From Kitasatospora sp. NA04385 (GTDB lineage Bacteria > Actinomycetota > Actinomycetes > Streptomycetales > Streptomycetaceae), in assembly GCF_013364235.1 (NCBI RefSeq), contig NZ_CP054919.1, positions 1,339,686-1,403,685 of the forward strand: 64,000 nt of DNA, read 5' to 3'. The translations under genes and the position numbers were made by a program. Position 1 is the first letter of the stretch. Each line of letters begins with the position of its first letter. The notes under the pieces were generated by a model. The model was not told where the DNA came from and did no database searches. It saw nothing but the letters and a program-made list of their open reading frames with translations. Shown here piece after piece: positions 36,286 through 46,133 of the stretch.

Positions 36286-38100
36286 TCAGACCTCCTGGGT
36301 GGTGGTGGGACGGCGGCGGGAGCCGCGCAGCGGCGGACGGGCGCCGAGCCGCTTCGGGTCCAGGCCGGACCACGGGTGGCCGCCGGCGAAGAACTTGGTG
36401 CGGGCGAGCAGGGTGATCAGCGGCTTGGTGAACAGGAAGATCACCACGACGTCGAGCAGGGTGGTCAGGCCCAGCGTGAAGGCGAAGCCCTGCACCTTGC
36501 CGACCGACACCAGGTAGAGCACCGCGGCACACAGGAAGGACACGAAGTCCGAGACCAGGATGGTGCGCCGGGCCCGCGGCCAGGCGCGCTGCACGGCGGC
36601 CCGCAGCTGGGCGCCCTCGCGGACCTCGTCGCGGATGCGCTCGAAGTACACGATGAACGAGTCGGCGGTGATGCCGATCGCGACGATCGCGCCGCAGACC
36701 GCGGGCAGGTTCAGCGCGAAGCCGATGCCCGCGCCCAGCAGGCTCATGATCGACCAGGTCAGGACCGCCGAGACGACCAGGCCGGCGATCGAGATCAGGC
36801 CCAGGCCGCGGTAGTAGACCAGCGAGTACGCGACCACCAGGACCATGCCGATCAGACCGGCGATCAGGCCCGCCTTCAGCTGCTCGGAGCCGAGCTGCGG
36901 GGAGACGGTGGTGACGTCGCTCTTGACGAAGTCCAGCGGGAGCGCGCCGTAGCTCAGCACGTTCGCCAGCGACTTGGCGTCCTCCGAGGTGAAGGTGCCG
37001 CTGATGACGGCGGTGCCGCCGCTGATCGACTCCGACACGTACGGGTGGGAGACGACCTGGCCGTCCAGCACGATCGCGAACTGGTTGGCCGGGCTGGTCT
37101 GGGTGGCCAGCTGGCCGGTGGTGTCGGCGAAGGCCTTGGAGCCGGTGTCGTTGAACGACAGGTCGACCATCCAGCCCTTGCCGGTCTGGTTGTCGTAGAC
37201 GGCCTGCGCCTTGGTGACGTCCTGGCCGTTCACGGCGACGCCGCCGAGCACGAACTTGTACCAGAGGCCCTGCTCCGCGTCGTACGAGCAGGCGATGGCC
37301 GGCTTGGTCGGGTCGCTGGTCTGGTAGTTGAGGCGCTGCGCCTTGTCGGTGCAGTCCAGCGCGGCGTACTTCTGCTGGAGCGCGGCGGTCTCCGGGTCCG
37401 GGGTGGCCGCGGCGCTCGGGTCGGCCGCGGGGGCCGAGGCGCCGGCGGAGGCGCTCGGCTGGGCCGCGGCGGAGCCGGAGGCGGAGGCGCTCGCGGAGGC
37501 CGACGGGTCGGCCTGCAGCGCGCCGGAGAGGGCGCGGCCGGCCTTGGTGGCGGACGCGGAGGCGCTCGCGGAGGCACTCGCGGAGGAGGAGGCCGAGGCG
37601 GAGGCGCCGCTGCCGGCGCTCGCGGAGGCGCCCGCGCTCGGGGCCGCCGAGGCCTCGGCGCCCGCGGAGGCGGAGGCCGACGGGTCGGGCTGCTGGGCGG
37701 CCGCGCCGGACGGCTCGGCGACCAGCACCGGGCGGAAGTAGAGCTTGGCGGTGTCACCGACCTTGTCGATGGACTGCTGCGTGTTACCACCGTCGGGGAT
37801 GTTGACGATGATGTTCGCGTTGCCCTGGGTCTGGACCTCCGCCTCGGAGACGCCCATGCCGTTGACGCGCTTCTGGATGATGCTGACCGCGGTGTCCAGG
37901 TTGGTCTTGTTGACCGCGGAAGGATCATCGGACTTAGCGGTCAGCGTGACGCTGGTGCCACCGGCGAGGTCGATACCGAGACGCGGCTTGGTGTTGCCCG
38001 TCCCGAACATGAGGGCCACAAGGCCGACGGTGACCACCAGGATGAGCGCCAGCGCCCGTCCCGGGTATCCGTCGCGCGACCGCGACTTGGGTGTTGCCAC
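36286..38100 (-). CDS. secD: Protein translocase subunit SecD
   Basis: 604-aa partner of SecF. It shows a first membrane helix, RLGIDLAGGTSVTL, the P1 domain, the GGTAVISGTFT segment, and the C-terminal six-helix block with GAIVAIGITADSFIVYFERIRDEV. Residues about 131-238 are an Ala/Ser/Pro low-complexity insert between two P1 segments that is longer than I expect for SecD. The start is a GTG at 38100. yajC lies 148 bp upstream, completing the SecDF-YajC set. Confidence 0.96.
   Translation of the reverse strand: MATPKSRSRDGYPGRALALILVVTVGLVALMFGTGNTKPRLGIDLAGGTSVTLTAKSDDPSAVNKTNLDTAVSIIQKRVNGMGVSEAEVQTQGNANIIVNIPDGGNTQQSIDKVGDTAKLYFRPVLVAEPSGAAAQQPDPSASASAGAEASAAPSAGASASAGSGASASASSSASASASASASATKAGRALSGALQADPSASASASASGSAAAQPSASAGASAPAADPSAAATPDPETAALQQKYAALDCTDKAQRLNYQTSDPTKPAIACSYDAEQGLWYKFVLGGVAVNGQDVTKAQAVYDNQTGKGWMVDLSFNDTGSKAFADTTGQLATQTSPANQFAIVLDGQVVSHPYVSESISGGTAVISGTFTSEDAKSLANVLSYGALPLDFVKSDVTTVSPQLGSEQLKAGLIAGLIGMVLVVAYSLVYYRGLGLISIAGLVVSAVLTWSIMSLLGAGIGFALNLPAVCGAIVAIGITADSFIVYFERIRDEVREGAQLRAAVQRAWPRARRTILVSDFVSFLCAAVLYLVSVGKVQGFAFTLGLTTLLDVVVIFLFTKPLITLLARTKFFAGGHPWSGLDPKRLGARPPLRGSRRRPTTTQEV
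37387..37710 (-). repeat. Ala/Ser low-complexity insert in SecD
   Basis: About 108 codons, dominated by alternating SA and ASAS runs with some Pro and Gly, inside the extracytoplasmic part of SecD. The DNA is a degenerate repeat of GCC/GCG and TCC/AGC codons (seen as ggcggagg and gcgctcgcggagg on the plus strand). It is predicted to be a flexible, possibly O-glycosylated, linker. Confidence 0.85.
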
Positions 38101-38248
38101 CTTGCTCGTTTCTCCCTGTCCATGCCGCCCGGCGGCCGGCCTCCGGCCCCGCGCTGGGCGGGGTGCCGGAAGGCGGCGGACGCACGACGGCCCAAGAGTC
38201 TTGTTGGGCTTGCGGCGGATGCCGCTGGTCGAGGGTGCCCCGACCGTA

Positions 38249-38653
38249 CTACTTGCTCTCGGGAGCCTCGGCGTCGGCCTTCGCCTCGTCCTTGGACAGG
38301 CTCAGCGGCTTCTCGTCGGCGTCCGCGTCCGCCACGGCCTCGACGGCCTCGGCGTCCTCGACGGACTCGTCCTCGGCGGGGCGGCCGTTGATGATCGCGT
38401 CGTACTCCAGCGGCTCCAGGACGGCCGCGATCGCGCCCTTGGTGTAGTGGGCCACCACGCCGGGGGCGACCTCCAGCTCGACGGTCTCGTCGTTGACCGC
38501 CTTCACCAGGGCGTACATGCCGCCGATGGTGCGCACGCCCGACCCCGGCTGCAGCGCGGACTGCATGCTCTGCGCCTGCGCCTGCCGCTTCTTCTGCGAG
38601 CGGAACATCAGGAAGATCGCGAGGAGCGGGAGGATGAGGATGATCAGATTCAC
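38249..38653 (-). CDS. yajC: Preprotein translocase subunit YajC
   Basis: 134-aa protein with one N-terminal membrane helix (NLIILILPLLAIFLMFRSQKKRQ), the YajC core (PGSGVRTIGGMYALVKAVND) and a long acidic tail (DESVEDAEAVEAVADADADE). The GTG start at 38653 has AAAGGA 8 bases upstream. It is the small accessory subunit of SecDF and precedes secD in the same direction. A small GCCCAA/TTGGGC hairpin at 38190-38209 lies between them. Confidence 0.93.
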   Translation of the reverse strand: MNLIILILPLLAIFLMFRSQKKRQAQAQSMQSALQPGSGVRTIGGMYALVKAVNDETVELEVAPGVVAHYTKGAIAAVLEPLEYDAIINGRPAEDESVEDAEAVEAVADADADEKPLSLSKDEAKADAEAPESK

Positions 38654-38834
38654 GGCCAGGGTCCTTTGCGGCCGCGCGCGGCGACCAGTGCGTATACGTC
38701 GGCCCGTCGGGTGAGAGGGGCGGTCCGGCGGAGTCTAGGCGACCCGCACTCAACGGACAACGCCAAGCATGCCAGTGTGCCGCCGAAAGTGGCGAGCCTT
38801 GGCATGCACATAAACTCGCGATAAGGCGCCGGAG

Positions 38835-39920
38835 TTATGCCTGGCCGTCGCCCCAGAGGCCGCCCTGCTGGCCGCCCCGCGCTCCCTTCGGCGCTCCCTG
38901 GGCCTGCGGCGGGGTCAGCCCCAGGTGGTGCCAGGCCGCCGCGGTGGCGATCCGCCCGCGCGGGGTGCGCGCCAGCAGGCCCTCCCGAACGAGGAAGGGC
39001 TCGGCCACCTCCTCGACCGTCTCCGCCTCCTCGCCGACCGCCACCGCCAGCGTGGACAGGCCCACCGGGCCGCCGCCGAACAGCTTCAGCAGCGCCTCCA
39101 GCACCGCCCGGTCCAGCCGGTCCAGGCCGCGCGCGTCGACCTCGTAGACCTCCAGCGCCCGGGCGGCGATCTCCCGGCTGACCAGGCCGTCGTGCCGGAC
39201 CTGCGCGAAGTCCCGCACCCGGCGCAGCAGCCGGTTGGCGATCCGGGGCGTGCCGCGCGAGCGGCCGGCGATCTCGGCCGCGCCCGCCGGGTCGATCTCC
39301 ACGTCCAGCAGGCCCGCCGAGCGGTGCACCACCCGCTCCAGCTCGGCCGGGGCGTAGAACTCCATGTGGCCGGTGAAGCCGAAGCGGTCGCGCAGCGGCG
39401 GCGGCAGCAGGCCCGCCCGGGTGGTCGCGCCGACCAGCGTGAACGGCGGCAGCTCCAGCGGGATCGCGGTGGCGCCGGGGCCCTTGCCGACGATCACGTC
39501 GACCCGGAAGTCCTCCATCGCCATGTAGAGCATCTCCTCGGCGGGCCGGGACATCCGGTGGATCTCGTCGAGGAACAGCACCTCGCCCTCGGTCAGCGAG
39601 GACAGGATCGCCGCCAGGTCCCCGGCGTGCTGGATCGCCGGGCCCGAGGTGATCCGGATCGGGGCGTTCAGCTCGGCCGCGATGATCATCGACAGGGTGG
39701 TCTTGCCCAGCCCGGGCGGGCCGCTCAGCAGCACGTGGTCCGGCGCCGCGCCGCGCTTGCGGGCCGCCTGGAGGACCAGCGAGAGCTGCTCGCGCACCCG
39801 CTCCTGCCCGATGAACTCCTCCAGCAGCCGGGGCCGCAGCGCGGCCTCCACCGCCTGGTCCTCGCCGTCGGCGGACGCCGCCACCAGGCGGTCAACGGGC
39901 TCGGACTCGTACGGGCTCAT
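38835..39920 (-). CDS. ruvB: Holliday junction branch migration helicase RuvB
   Basis: 361-aa AAA+ motor. Walker A is GPPGLGKTT, Walker B is [11 protein letters not shown], the arginine-finger region is GATTRAGLL, and the C-terminal winged helix has [12 protein letters not shown] chose the ATG at 39920 (MSPYESEP) because GGGGAG lies 10 bases upstream; the frame is open six codons further. It acts with RuvA and RuvC, encoded just upstream. The stop is TAA, rare in this window. Confidence 0.96.
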   Translation of the reverse strand: MSPYESEPVDRLVAASADGEDQAVEAALRPRLLEEFIGQERVREQLSLVLQAARKRGAAPDHVLLSGPPGLGKTTLSMIIAAELNAPIRITSGPAIQHAGDLAAILSSLTEGEVLFLDEIHRMSRPAEEMLYMAMEDFRVDVIVGKGPGATAIPLELPPFTLVGATTRAGLLPPPLRDRFGFTGHMEFYAPAELERVVHRSAGLLDVEIDPAGAAEIAGRSRGTPRIANRLLRRVRDFAQVRHDGLVSREIAARALEVYEVDARGLDRLDRAVLEALLKLFGGGPVGLSTLAVAVGEEAETVEEVAEPFLVREGLLARTPRGRIATAAAWHHLGLTPPQAQGAPKGARGGQQGGLWGDGQA

Positions 39921-39993
39921 CGGAAAACTGCTCCCCATGTCGACTTGGAGACGGATCGTCCTATTGCTTCGGCGCCGGGCCGCACCGGGCCGC

Positions 39994-40605
39994 TCAGCGG
40001 GCCCGGTTCAGGCCGCGCAGGGCGAGCCGGAGCAGGGTGCCGACGTCCGGCACGGACTGCGCCTCGGCCTCCGGCGCGACCCGGGCCACCGCCTCGTCCG
40101 CCTCCCGCGGAGCGTAGCCCAGGCCCACCAGGGCCGCGTGCAGCTGCTCGTGCCAGGGCGCCGGGCCGGACGCGACCGGCTTCTGCGCCGGGACGGTGCC
40201 GTGCGGGGCGCCGAGCTTGTCCTTGTACTCCAGCAGCAGCTTGGCCGCCTTCGCCTTGCCGATGCCGGGCACCGCGATCAGCGCCTTCTCGTCGCCGCCC
40301 GCCACCGCCACCCGCAGCGCCTCCGGCGAGTGCACCCCGAGGATCGCCTGGGCCAGCTTCGGCCCGACGCCGGGCGCGGCCTGCAACACCTCGAACGTCG
40401 CCCGCTCGTCGTCGTCGGCGAACCCGAACAGCGTCAGCGAGTCCTCCCGGACCACCAGCGAGGTCGCCAGCCGGGCCGGCTCCCCCACCCGCAGCGTGGC
40501 CAGCGTGGCCGGCGTGCACTGCACCGCCATCCCCACCCCGCCGACCTCTACCACGGCCACCCCGGCCCCCACCACCGCAACCGGCCCCTGCACAAAGGCG
40601 ATCAT
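39994..40605 (-). CDS. ruvA: Holliday junction DNA helicase RuvA
   Basis: 203-aa junction-binding protein: an N-terminal OB fold ([13 protein letters not shown]), two helix-hairpin-helix motifs ([30 protein letters not shown]) and the C-terminal RuvB-binding domain ([11 protein letters not shown]). It lies between ruvC and ruvB with about 50-75 bp gaps. Confidence 0.96.
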   Translation of the reverse strand: MIAFVQGPVAVVGAGVAVVEVGGVGMAVQCTPATLATLRVGEPARLATSLVVREDSLTLFGFADDDERATFEVLQAAPGVGPKLAQAILGVHSPEALRVAVAGGDEKALIAVPGIGKAKAAKLLLEYKDKLGAPHGTVPAQKPVASGPAPWHEQLHAALVGLGYAPREADEAVARVAPEAEAQSVPDVGTLLRLALRGLNRAR

Positions 40606-40656
40606 GGTGAAGTCGTTCCTCTCGATGGTTCCGATGCTTGGTACGTCCCGGGCCCG

Positions 40657-41232
40657 TCAGGGGCGCGGGGAACTGCGCGAGCGGCCCGGCGCCCCGGCCC
40701 CGTGCCAGGAACCCCCGCCCGTGGCGTGGGCCTTGATCGCGGCGGTCAGCCGGTTGGTGGTGCCGCCGCGCCAGATGTGGCAGATGGCCAGGGCGAGGGC
40801 GTCCGCCGCGTCGGCGGGCCTGGGCGGGGCGTCCAGCCGCAGGATGCGGGTGACCATGGCGGTGACCTGGGCCTTGTCGGCCCGGCCGGAGCCGGTGACG
40901 GCGGCCTTGACCTCGCTGGGGGTGTGCAGCGTGACGGGGATGCCGCGGCGGGTCGCGCACAGCACGGCGACGGCGGAGGCCTGCGCGGTGCCCATCACGG
41001 TGCGGACGTTGTGCTGGGCGAACACCCGCTCCACGGCGACGAGTTCGGGCGAGTACCGGTCGAGCCAGGACTCCAGGCCCTGTTCGATGGCGAGCAGCCG
41101 GGGGCCGATCTCGTCCTCGGCGGGGGTGCGCACCACGCCGACCCCGAGCATCGCCAACGGCCGCCCGGGCAGTCCCTCGACCACCCCGACGCCGCACCTG
41201 GTCAGCCCAGGGTCCACACCCAGCACTCGCAC
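40657..41232 (-). CDS. ruvC: Crossover junction endodeoxyribonuclease RuvC
   Basis: 191-aa RNase H-fold resolvase. The catalytic acids appear as [17 protein letters not shown] and [13 protein letters not shown] Ser/Gly/Arg tail extends the C-terminus slightly beyond the usual length. The GTG at 41232 gives V-R-V-L-G-V-D-P-G; the very long frame upstream is the yebC shadow. It heads the ruvC-ruvA-ruvB run. Confidence 0.95.
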   Translation of the reverse strand: MRVLGVDPGLTRCGVGVVEGLPGRPLAMLGVGVVRTPAEDEIGPRLLAIEQGLESWLDRYSPELVAVERVFAQHNVRTVMGTAQASAVAVLCATRRGIPVTLHTPSEVKAAVTGSGRADKAQVTAMVTRILRLDAPPRPADAADALALAICHIWRGGTTNRLTAAIKAHATGGGSWHGAGAPGRSRSSPRP

Positions 41233-41298
41233 GGCCCCGCCTCTCTCCGGTCTGCGCAGGTTACCCCCGGCCACCGACAACCCGTCCCGGACACGCCT

Positions 41299-41331
41299 CC
41301 GCCCGGCGGCCGCGAGCGGGCCACCGGGCGG
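41299..41331 (-). terminator. Possible yebC terminator
   Basis: Arms CCGCCCGG and CCGGGCGG (8 bp) with a 17-base loop lie 15 bp after the yebC stop and before ruvC. There is no U-run, so this is weak support. Confidence 0.35.
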
Positions 41332-41345
41332 GGGAAGGACCGGGA

Positions 41346-42101
41346 TCAGGCGTCCAGCTCGGCCATGATCTCGTCGGAGACGTCGAAGTTGGCGAAGACG
41401 TTCTGCACGTCGTCGCTGTCCTCCAGCGCGTCGATCAGCTTGAAGATCTTGCGGGCGCCGTCGGCGTCCAGCTCGACCTGCATGCTGGGGACGAAGTTGG
41501 CGTCGGCGGAGTCGTAGTCGATGCCCGCGTCGACCAGGGCGGTGCGGACCGCGACCATGTCGGTGGCCTCGGACATCACCTCGAAGGCCTCGCCCAGGTC
41601 GTTGACCTCCTCGGCGCCGGCGTCCAGCACGACGTCCAGGATGCGGTCCTCGTCCACGCCGTCGGCCTTGGGGACGATGACGACGCCCTTGCGGTTGAAC
41701 AGGTAGGAGACCGAGCCCGGGTCGGCCATGTTGCCGCCGTTGCGGGTCATCGCGACGCGCACGTCGGAGGCGGCGCGGTTGCGGTTGTCGGTGAGGCACT
41801 CGATCAGGACGGCCACGCCGTTGGGGCCGTAGCCCTCGTACATGATCGTCGAGTAGTCGGCGCCGCCGGCCTCCGCACCGGAGCCGCGCTTGACGGCCCG
41901 GTTGATGTTGTCGATCGGGACGGAGCTCTTCTTCGCCTTCTGGATGGCGTCGTAGAGCGTCGGGTTGCCGGCCGGGTCGCCGCCGCCGGTGCGGGCCGCC
42001 ACCTCGATGTTCTTGATCATCTTGGCGAAGAGCTTGCCGCGCTTGGCGTCGATCGCGGCCTTCTTGTGCTTGGTGGTAGCCCACTTAGAGTGGCCGGACA
42101 T
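41346..42101 (-). CDS. yebC: YebC/PmpR family DNA-binding regulatory protein
   Basis: 251-aa protein with the family start [22 protein letters not shown], the central [20 protein letters not shown] and a C-terminal acidic domain. The family includes transcriptional regulators and, from recent work I recall, factors that help ribosomes through polyproline. It sits upstream of ruvCAB, a conserved pairing. Confidence 0.95.
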   Translation of the reverse strand: MSGHSKWATTKHKKAAIDAKRGKLFAKMIKNIEVAARTGGGDPAGNPTLYDAIQKAKKSSVPIDNINRAVKRGSGAEAGGADYSTIMYEGYGPNGVAVLIECLTDNRNRAASDVRVAMTRNGGNMADPGSVSYLFNRKGVVIVPKADGVDEDRILDVVLDAGAEEVNDLGEAFEVMSEATDMVAVRTALVDAGIDYDSADANFVPSMQVELDADGARKIFKLIDALEDSDDVQNVFANFDVSDEIMAELDA

Positions 42102-42199
42102 CGCCAGCTCCTTTTCGTCGCCAATGGGAAATGAACAGGGGAGATCTTACCGGTGCCGCACCGCCGGGTGGCACACGGTCACCACGCCGCACGGGGCGC

Positions 42200-42811
42200 T
42201 CAGCGGTCGGCGGCCTCGACCATCCGGACGAAGTACTCGTGGACGCGGTGGTCCCCGGTCAGCTCCGGGTGGAAGGAGGTGGCCAGCAGGTTCCCCTGGC
42301 GGACCGCGACGATCCGGGCGTCCGGGCCGTCCGCGGCCGGCACCTCGGCGAGCACCTCGACGCCCGCGCCGACCGCCTCGACCCAGGGGGCGCGGATGAA
42401 CACGCCGGTGACCGGGTCGCCGGGCAGGCCCGCGAACGGGATGGCGGTCTCGAAGGACTCGTTCTGCCGGCCGAAGGCGTTGCGGCGCACCGTCATGTCG
42501 ATGCCGCCGACGGTCTCCTGGTCGTCCCGGCCGTCCAGGATCTTGTCGGCCAGCAGGATCATGCCCGCGCAGGTGCCGTACACCGGCATGCCGGCCGCGA
42601 CCCGCTCGCGCAGCGGGTCCATCAGGCCGAACAGCACGGCCAGCTTGGAGATGGTGGTGGACTCGCCACCGGGCATCACCAGGGCGTCGACCTCGGCCAG
42701 CTCCTCCGGGCGGCGGACCGGCCGGGCCAGCGCGTCGGCGGCGGCCAGCGCCACCAGGTGCTCGCGGACGTCGCCCTGCAGGGCCAGGACGCCGATGGTG
42801 GGGGTGCTCAC
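42200..42811 (-). CDS. pdxT: Pyridoxal 5'-phosphate synthase glutaminase subunit PdxT
   Basis: 203-aa class I glutaminase that supplies ammonia to PdxS. GGESTTI, the nucleophile cysteine in [10 protein letters not shown], and the His-Glu pair in SFHPELTGD are visible. The GTG at 42811 was chosen; the longer frame upstream is the pdxS shadow. It follows pdxS by 98 bp containing an 11-bp hairpin that may reduce pdxT expression relative to pdxS. Confidence 0.96.
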   Translation of the reverse strand: MSTPTIGVLALQGDVREHLVALAAADALARPVRRPEELAEVDALVMPGGESTTISKLAVLFGLMDPLRERVAAGMPVYGTCAGMILLADKILDGRDDQETVGGIDMTVRRNAFGRQNESFETAIPFAGLPGDPVTGVFIRAPWVEAVGAGVEVLAEVPAADGPDARIVAVRQGNLLATSFHPELTGDHRVHEYFVRMVEAADR

Positions 42812-42861
42812 GGTCTCACTACCTCTTCGCTCTCGAACTACAGGGCCCGGACGCCGCGCAG

Positions 42862-42896
42862 CGGCCCGCCGTACCGGGAACTCGCACGGCGGGCCG
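42862..42896 (-). terminator. Hairpin between pdxS and pdxT
   Basis: Perfect 11-bp stem (CGGCCCGCCGT / ACGGCGGGCCG) with a 13-base loop, 13 bp after the pdxS stop. It is a candidate partial terminator or processing site setting the PdxS to PdxT ratio. Confidence 0.5.
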
Positions 42897-42909
42897 GACG
42901 CGGGGGCGC

Positions 42910-43821
42910 TTACCAGCCGCGGTTGGCGTAGCGCTCGGTCTCCGGGAGGGTGTCGCAGTTGATGCCGACCATGGCCTCGCCCAGGTTGCGGGAGGCGTCC
43001 GCGATGATCTTCGGGTCGTCGAAGAAGGTGGTGGCCTTGACGATGGCGGCGGCGCGCTTGGCCGGGTCGCCCGACTTGAAGATGCCGGAGCCGACGAAGA
43101 CGCCCTCGGCGCCGAGCTGGCGCATCAGCGCGGCGTCGGCCGGGGTGGCCACGCCGCCCGCCGAGAACAGCACGACCGGCAGCTTGCCGAGCTCGGCGAC
43201 CTCGCGGACCAGCTCGTACGGGGCGCGCAGCTCCTTGGCGGCCGCGTACAGCTCGTTGTTGTCGAAGCCGCGCAGCTTGGCGATCTCGTTCTTGATCTGG
43301 CGCAGGTGGCGGACGGCCTCCACCACGTTGCCGGTGCCGGCCTCGCCCTTGGAGCGGATCATGGCCGCGCCCTCGGCGATCCGGCGCAGCGCCTCGCCGA
43401 GGTTGGTGGCGCCGCAGACGAAGGGGGTGGTGAAGGCCCACTTGTCGGAGTGGTTGACCTCGTCGGCCGGGGTGAGGACCTCGGACTCGTCGATGTAGTC
43501 GACGCCGAGCGACTGCAGCACCTGGGCCTCGACGAAGTGGCCGATCCGGGACTTGGCCATCACCGGGATGGAGACCGCGGCGATGATCTCCTCGATCATG
43601 TTCGGGTCGGACATCCGGGCCACGCCGCCGTCCTTGCGGATGTCGGCGGGAACCCGCTCCAGCGCCATGACCGCGACCGCACCGGCGTCCTCGGCGATCT
43701 TCGCCTGCTCGGCGTTGACCACGTCCATGATCACGCCGCCCTTGAGCTGCTCGGCCATGCCGCGCTTGACCCGGGCGGTGCCGACCTGGGGCTGCTCAGC
43801 GGAAGTGGGGGTGGTGGACAC
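42910..43821 (-). CDS. pdxS: Pyridoxal 5'-phosphate synthase subunit PdxS
   Basis: 303-aa TIM-barrel enzyme that builds PLP from ribose 5-phosphate, glyceraldehyde 3-phosphate and ammonia. The catalytic-lysine segments [18 protein letters not shown] and [13 protein letters not shown] and the phosphate loop [10 protein letters not shown] are present. The GTG at 43821 has GAGG about 7 bases upstream; a further GTG four codons upstream does not. The stop codon is TAA. Confidence 0.97.
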   Translation of the reverse strand: MSTTPTSAEQPQVGTARVKRGMAEQLKGGVIMDVVNAEQAKIAEDAGAVAVMALERVPADIRKDGGVARMSDPNMIEEIIAAVSIPVMAKSRIGHFVEAQVLQSLGVDYIDESEVLTPADEVNHSDKWAFTTPFVCGATNLGEALRRIAEGAAMIRSKGEAGTGNVVEAVRHLRQIKNEIAKLRGFDNNELYAAAKELRAPYELVREVAELGKLPVVLFSAGGVATPADAALMRQLGAEGVFVGSGIFKSGDPAKRAAAIVKATTFFDDPKIIADASRNLGEAMVGINCDTLPETERYANRGW

Positions 43822-43983
43822 GTAAGACCTCACTCAGGGATGAACCGGTGCTATCGATCTATCGTAGGCCCGGGGACCCCGCGACCCATACGCCACATGG
43901 TCCAGGGCCGTCCCCGGCATACGACAATCAGGCCAGCGACCCGGCTGCGGCAGGAACGGTGTTCAACAGGAAACGGGGCCAGC

Positions 43984-44529
43984 CTACGCGGGCGCGCCCT
44001 CGGGCGTGAGCGCCACCGGGGGCTCGTCGTCCATCTCGAAGGCCATCGGGAACGGCGCCCGGCCCGCCAGCCGGAAGTACCGCACCAGCCGGTGCTCGCG
44101 CACCGCCCGCGCCGCCCGCACCGCGTCGTTGTGGAAGCGCCGCGCCATCGGCACCCGGCGCACCGCCTCGACCAGGTCGCGCACCGCCTCCTCGCCGCCC
44201 GGCGCCGCGCGCACCGCGGTGACCTGCTCCGGCTCGTCCAGCACCGCCCGCAGCGCCAGGCTCAGCTCGCTCTCGGCCACCTCGCGCTGCTCGGACTCGG
44301 CCTGCCGGGCCGCGTGCGCGGCCTCCAGCAGCAGGATCGACGCGGCCGGGTCCAGCAGCGAGGAGGTGGCCAGCTCCACCGCCACCGAGGACCGGCGCAG
44401 CAGTTGGGCGTCCAGCGAGGCCCGGGCGGCGTCGATCCGGGCGTGCAGCCGGTCCAGCCTGCCCGCCGTCCAGCTCAGGTAGACGGCGAACAGTACGACG
44501 GCCGCAACGGCCCAGATCCAGGTAGCCAC
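43984..44529 (-). CDS. Membrane-anchored LemA-like hypothetical protein
   Basis: 181-aa protein with one N-terminal membrane helix (WIWAVAAVVLFAVYLSWTAGRL), then long charged helices containing LDRLHARIDAARASLDAQLLRRSS, a pattern like LemA proteins, and a Pro-rich end. It lies between pdxS and a small tautomerase-like gene. I recall a similar gene at this place in other streptomycetes without an assigned function. Confidence 0.7.
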   Translation of the reverse strand: MATWIWAVAAVVLFAVYLSWTAGRLDRLHARIDAARASLDAQLLRRSSVAVELATSSLLDPAASILLLEAAHAARQAESEQREVAESELSLALRAVLDEPEQVTAVRAAPGGEEAVRDLVEAVRRVPMARRFHNDAVRAARAVREHRLVRYFRLAGRAPFPMAFEMDDEPPVALTPEGAPA

Positions 44530-44548
44530 GGGCCGCTACGGTACCGGC

Positions 44549-44911
44549 TCAGCCGCCCAGGGTCGCCGAGCGGTAGGCGGCGCTGTCCAGCTCCCCCACC
44601 GCGACGGTCGCCTGCACCGGCCCGGCGTACGCCCCCAGGTACTCCGGCAGCGCCGCCAGCACCGCCTCGCTCAGCGCCGCCTTGGCCGCCGCGCTGCGCC
44701 CGGGGAAGACCCGGAACTCGATCACGACCAGCGCGAAGGTCTCGGCGTCCGCCCCGACCACCGCCTCCTCGGTCCGCCGGAACCGGGTCTTGCAGCCGGT
44801 CGGCCGGGCGTCCAGCAGCTTCACCGCCAGCCGGTTCAGGGCCAGGCCGAAGCCCCGCCGGTCGAAGGACTCGGCGAGCCGGTCGGTGTAGTCGACGGTG
44901 ATCAGCGGCAC
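44549..44911 (-). CDS. Tautomerase/CHMI-like small protein
   Basis: 120-aa protein resembling the 5-carboxymethyl-2-hydroxymuconate delta-isomerase group of the tautomerase superfamily. The GTG at 44911 with GAGAGG upstream makes the mature protein start P-L-I-T-V-D-Y, placing proline at the N-terminus as the general base, as this superfamily requires. The remaining frame has CKTRFRRTEE and IEFRVFPGRS. There is no aromatic degradation cluster nearby, so its substrate is unknown. Confidence 0.65.
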   Translation of the reverse strand: MPLITVDYTDRLAESFDRRGFGLALNRLAVKLLDARPTGCKTRFRRTEEAVVGADAETFALVVIEFRVFPGRSAAAKAALSEAVLAALPEYLGAYAGPVQATVAVGELDSAAYRSATLGG

Positions 44912-44960
44912 GGGAACCACCTCTCGGAACGGGTGCGGCGACGGGCCCGGCGACGCGGGC

Positions 44961-46133
44961 TCAACGACTCGGACGCGGACGGCGGTCGGACGGTTCGACC
45001 TCGGCCACCGGCGGCCGCCCGTCGGTGACCGTCTCGTACACCGACAGCACCTCGGCGCCGACCGTCTCCCAGTCGAAGCGCCGCACGTGCCGGGACGCCG
45101 CCTCGCGCAGCGCCAGCAGCCGCTCGGGGCTGCCCAGCAGCTTCACCGCCGAGGCGGCCAGCGCGTCGGCGTCCTCCACCGGGAACAGCTCGCCGGCCGC
45201 ACCGCCGTCCAGCACCTGCCGGAACGCGTCCAGGTCGCTGGCCAGCACCGGCGCGCCCGCCGACATCGCCTCGACCAGGATGATGCCGAAGGACTCGCCG
45301 CCGGTGTTCGGCGCCACGTACAGGTCCACCGAGCGCAGCAGCCGGGCCTTGTCCCGGTCCGAGACCATCCCGAGGAACTCCACCCGGGCCCGCACCTCGG
45401 GCGCCAGGCCGGCCACCGCCTCCTCCTCGTCGCCCTTGCCGGCCACCAGCAGCCGCACGCCCGGGCGCTCGGCCAGGATGCGCGGCAGCGCGGCCAGCAG
45501 CGTCGGCAGCCCCTTGCGCGGCTCGTTGATCCGGCCGATGAAGCCGATGGTGCCCGGCCCGCCCTCGCCCGCGCCGCCCTGCCACCTCGGGTCCGGCTCG
45601 GCGTCCGCGAAGAACCGCACGTCCACGCCGTTCGGGATCACCACCGCGTCGCCGCCCAGGTGCTCCACCAGGGTGCGCCGGGCGTACTCCGACACCGCGA
45701 TCCGGCCGGACATCTTCTCCAGGCCGGGCTGCAGGATCGGCGAGGCCGCGATCATCGCCCGCGAGCGCGGGTTCGAGGTGTGAAACGTCCCCACCATCGG
45801 GCCGGACGCCGCCCACGCCGCCAGCATCGACAGCGACGGCGAGTTCGGCTCGTGCACGTGCAGCACGTCGAACCGGCCCTCGCGCAGCCAGCGCCGCACC
45901 CGGGCCGCCGACAGGATGCCGAAGCTCAGCCGCGCCACCGACCCGTTGTACGGCACCGCCACCGCCCGCCCCGCCGAGACCACGTACGGCGGCAGCGCCT
46001 CCTCGTCCTCCGCCGGCGCCAGCACCGACACCTCGTGCCCGAGCCGGATCAGGTGCTCCGCCAGGTCCCGGATGTGGAACTGCACCCCGCCGGGCACGTC
46101 CCAGTCGTACGGGCACACCACGCCGATCCTCAC
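44961..46133 (-). CDS. pimA: PimA-like phosphatidylinositol alpha-mannosyltransferase (GT4)
   Basis: 390-aa GT-B glycosyltransferase that adds the first mannose to phosphatidylinositol. It shows CPYDWDVPGGVQFHIRDLAEHL, HVHEPNSPSLS, FIGRINEPRKGLP and the GDP-mannose-binding GESFGIILVEAMSAGAPVLASD. The GTG at 46133 overlaps the acyltransferase stop (GTGA); the longer frame is a shadow. It is the last of the pgsA - acyltransferase - pimA chain, the same order I recall from mycobacteria. Confidence 0.93.
   Translation of the reverse strand: MRIGVVCPYDWDVPGGVQFHIRDLAEHLIRLGHEVSVLAPAEDEEALPPYVVSAGRAVAVPYNGSVARLSFGILSAARVRRWLREGRFDVLHVHEPNSPSLSMLAAWAASGPMVGTFHTSNPRSRAMIAASPILQPGLEKMSGRIAVSEYARRTLVEHLGGDAVVIPNGVDVRFFADAEPDPRWQGGAGEGGPGTIGFIGRINEPRKGLPTLLAALPRILAERPGVRLLVAGKGDEEEAVAGLAPEVRARVEFLGMVSDRDKARLLRSVDLYVAPNTGGESFGIILVEAMSAGAPVLASDLDAFRQVLDGGAAGELFPVEDADALAASAVKLLGSPERLLALREAASRHVRRFDWETVGAEVLSVYETVTDGRPPVAEVEPSDRRPRPSR

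Noticed and set aside
35173..38391. 1072-codon plus-strand frame opposite secF-secD
   Set aside because: Antisense shadow; its Gly/Ala/Arg repeats mirror the SecD Ala/Ser insert.
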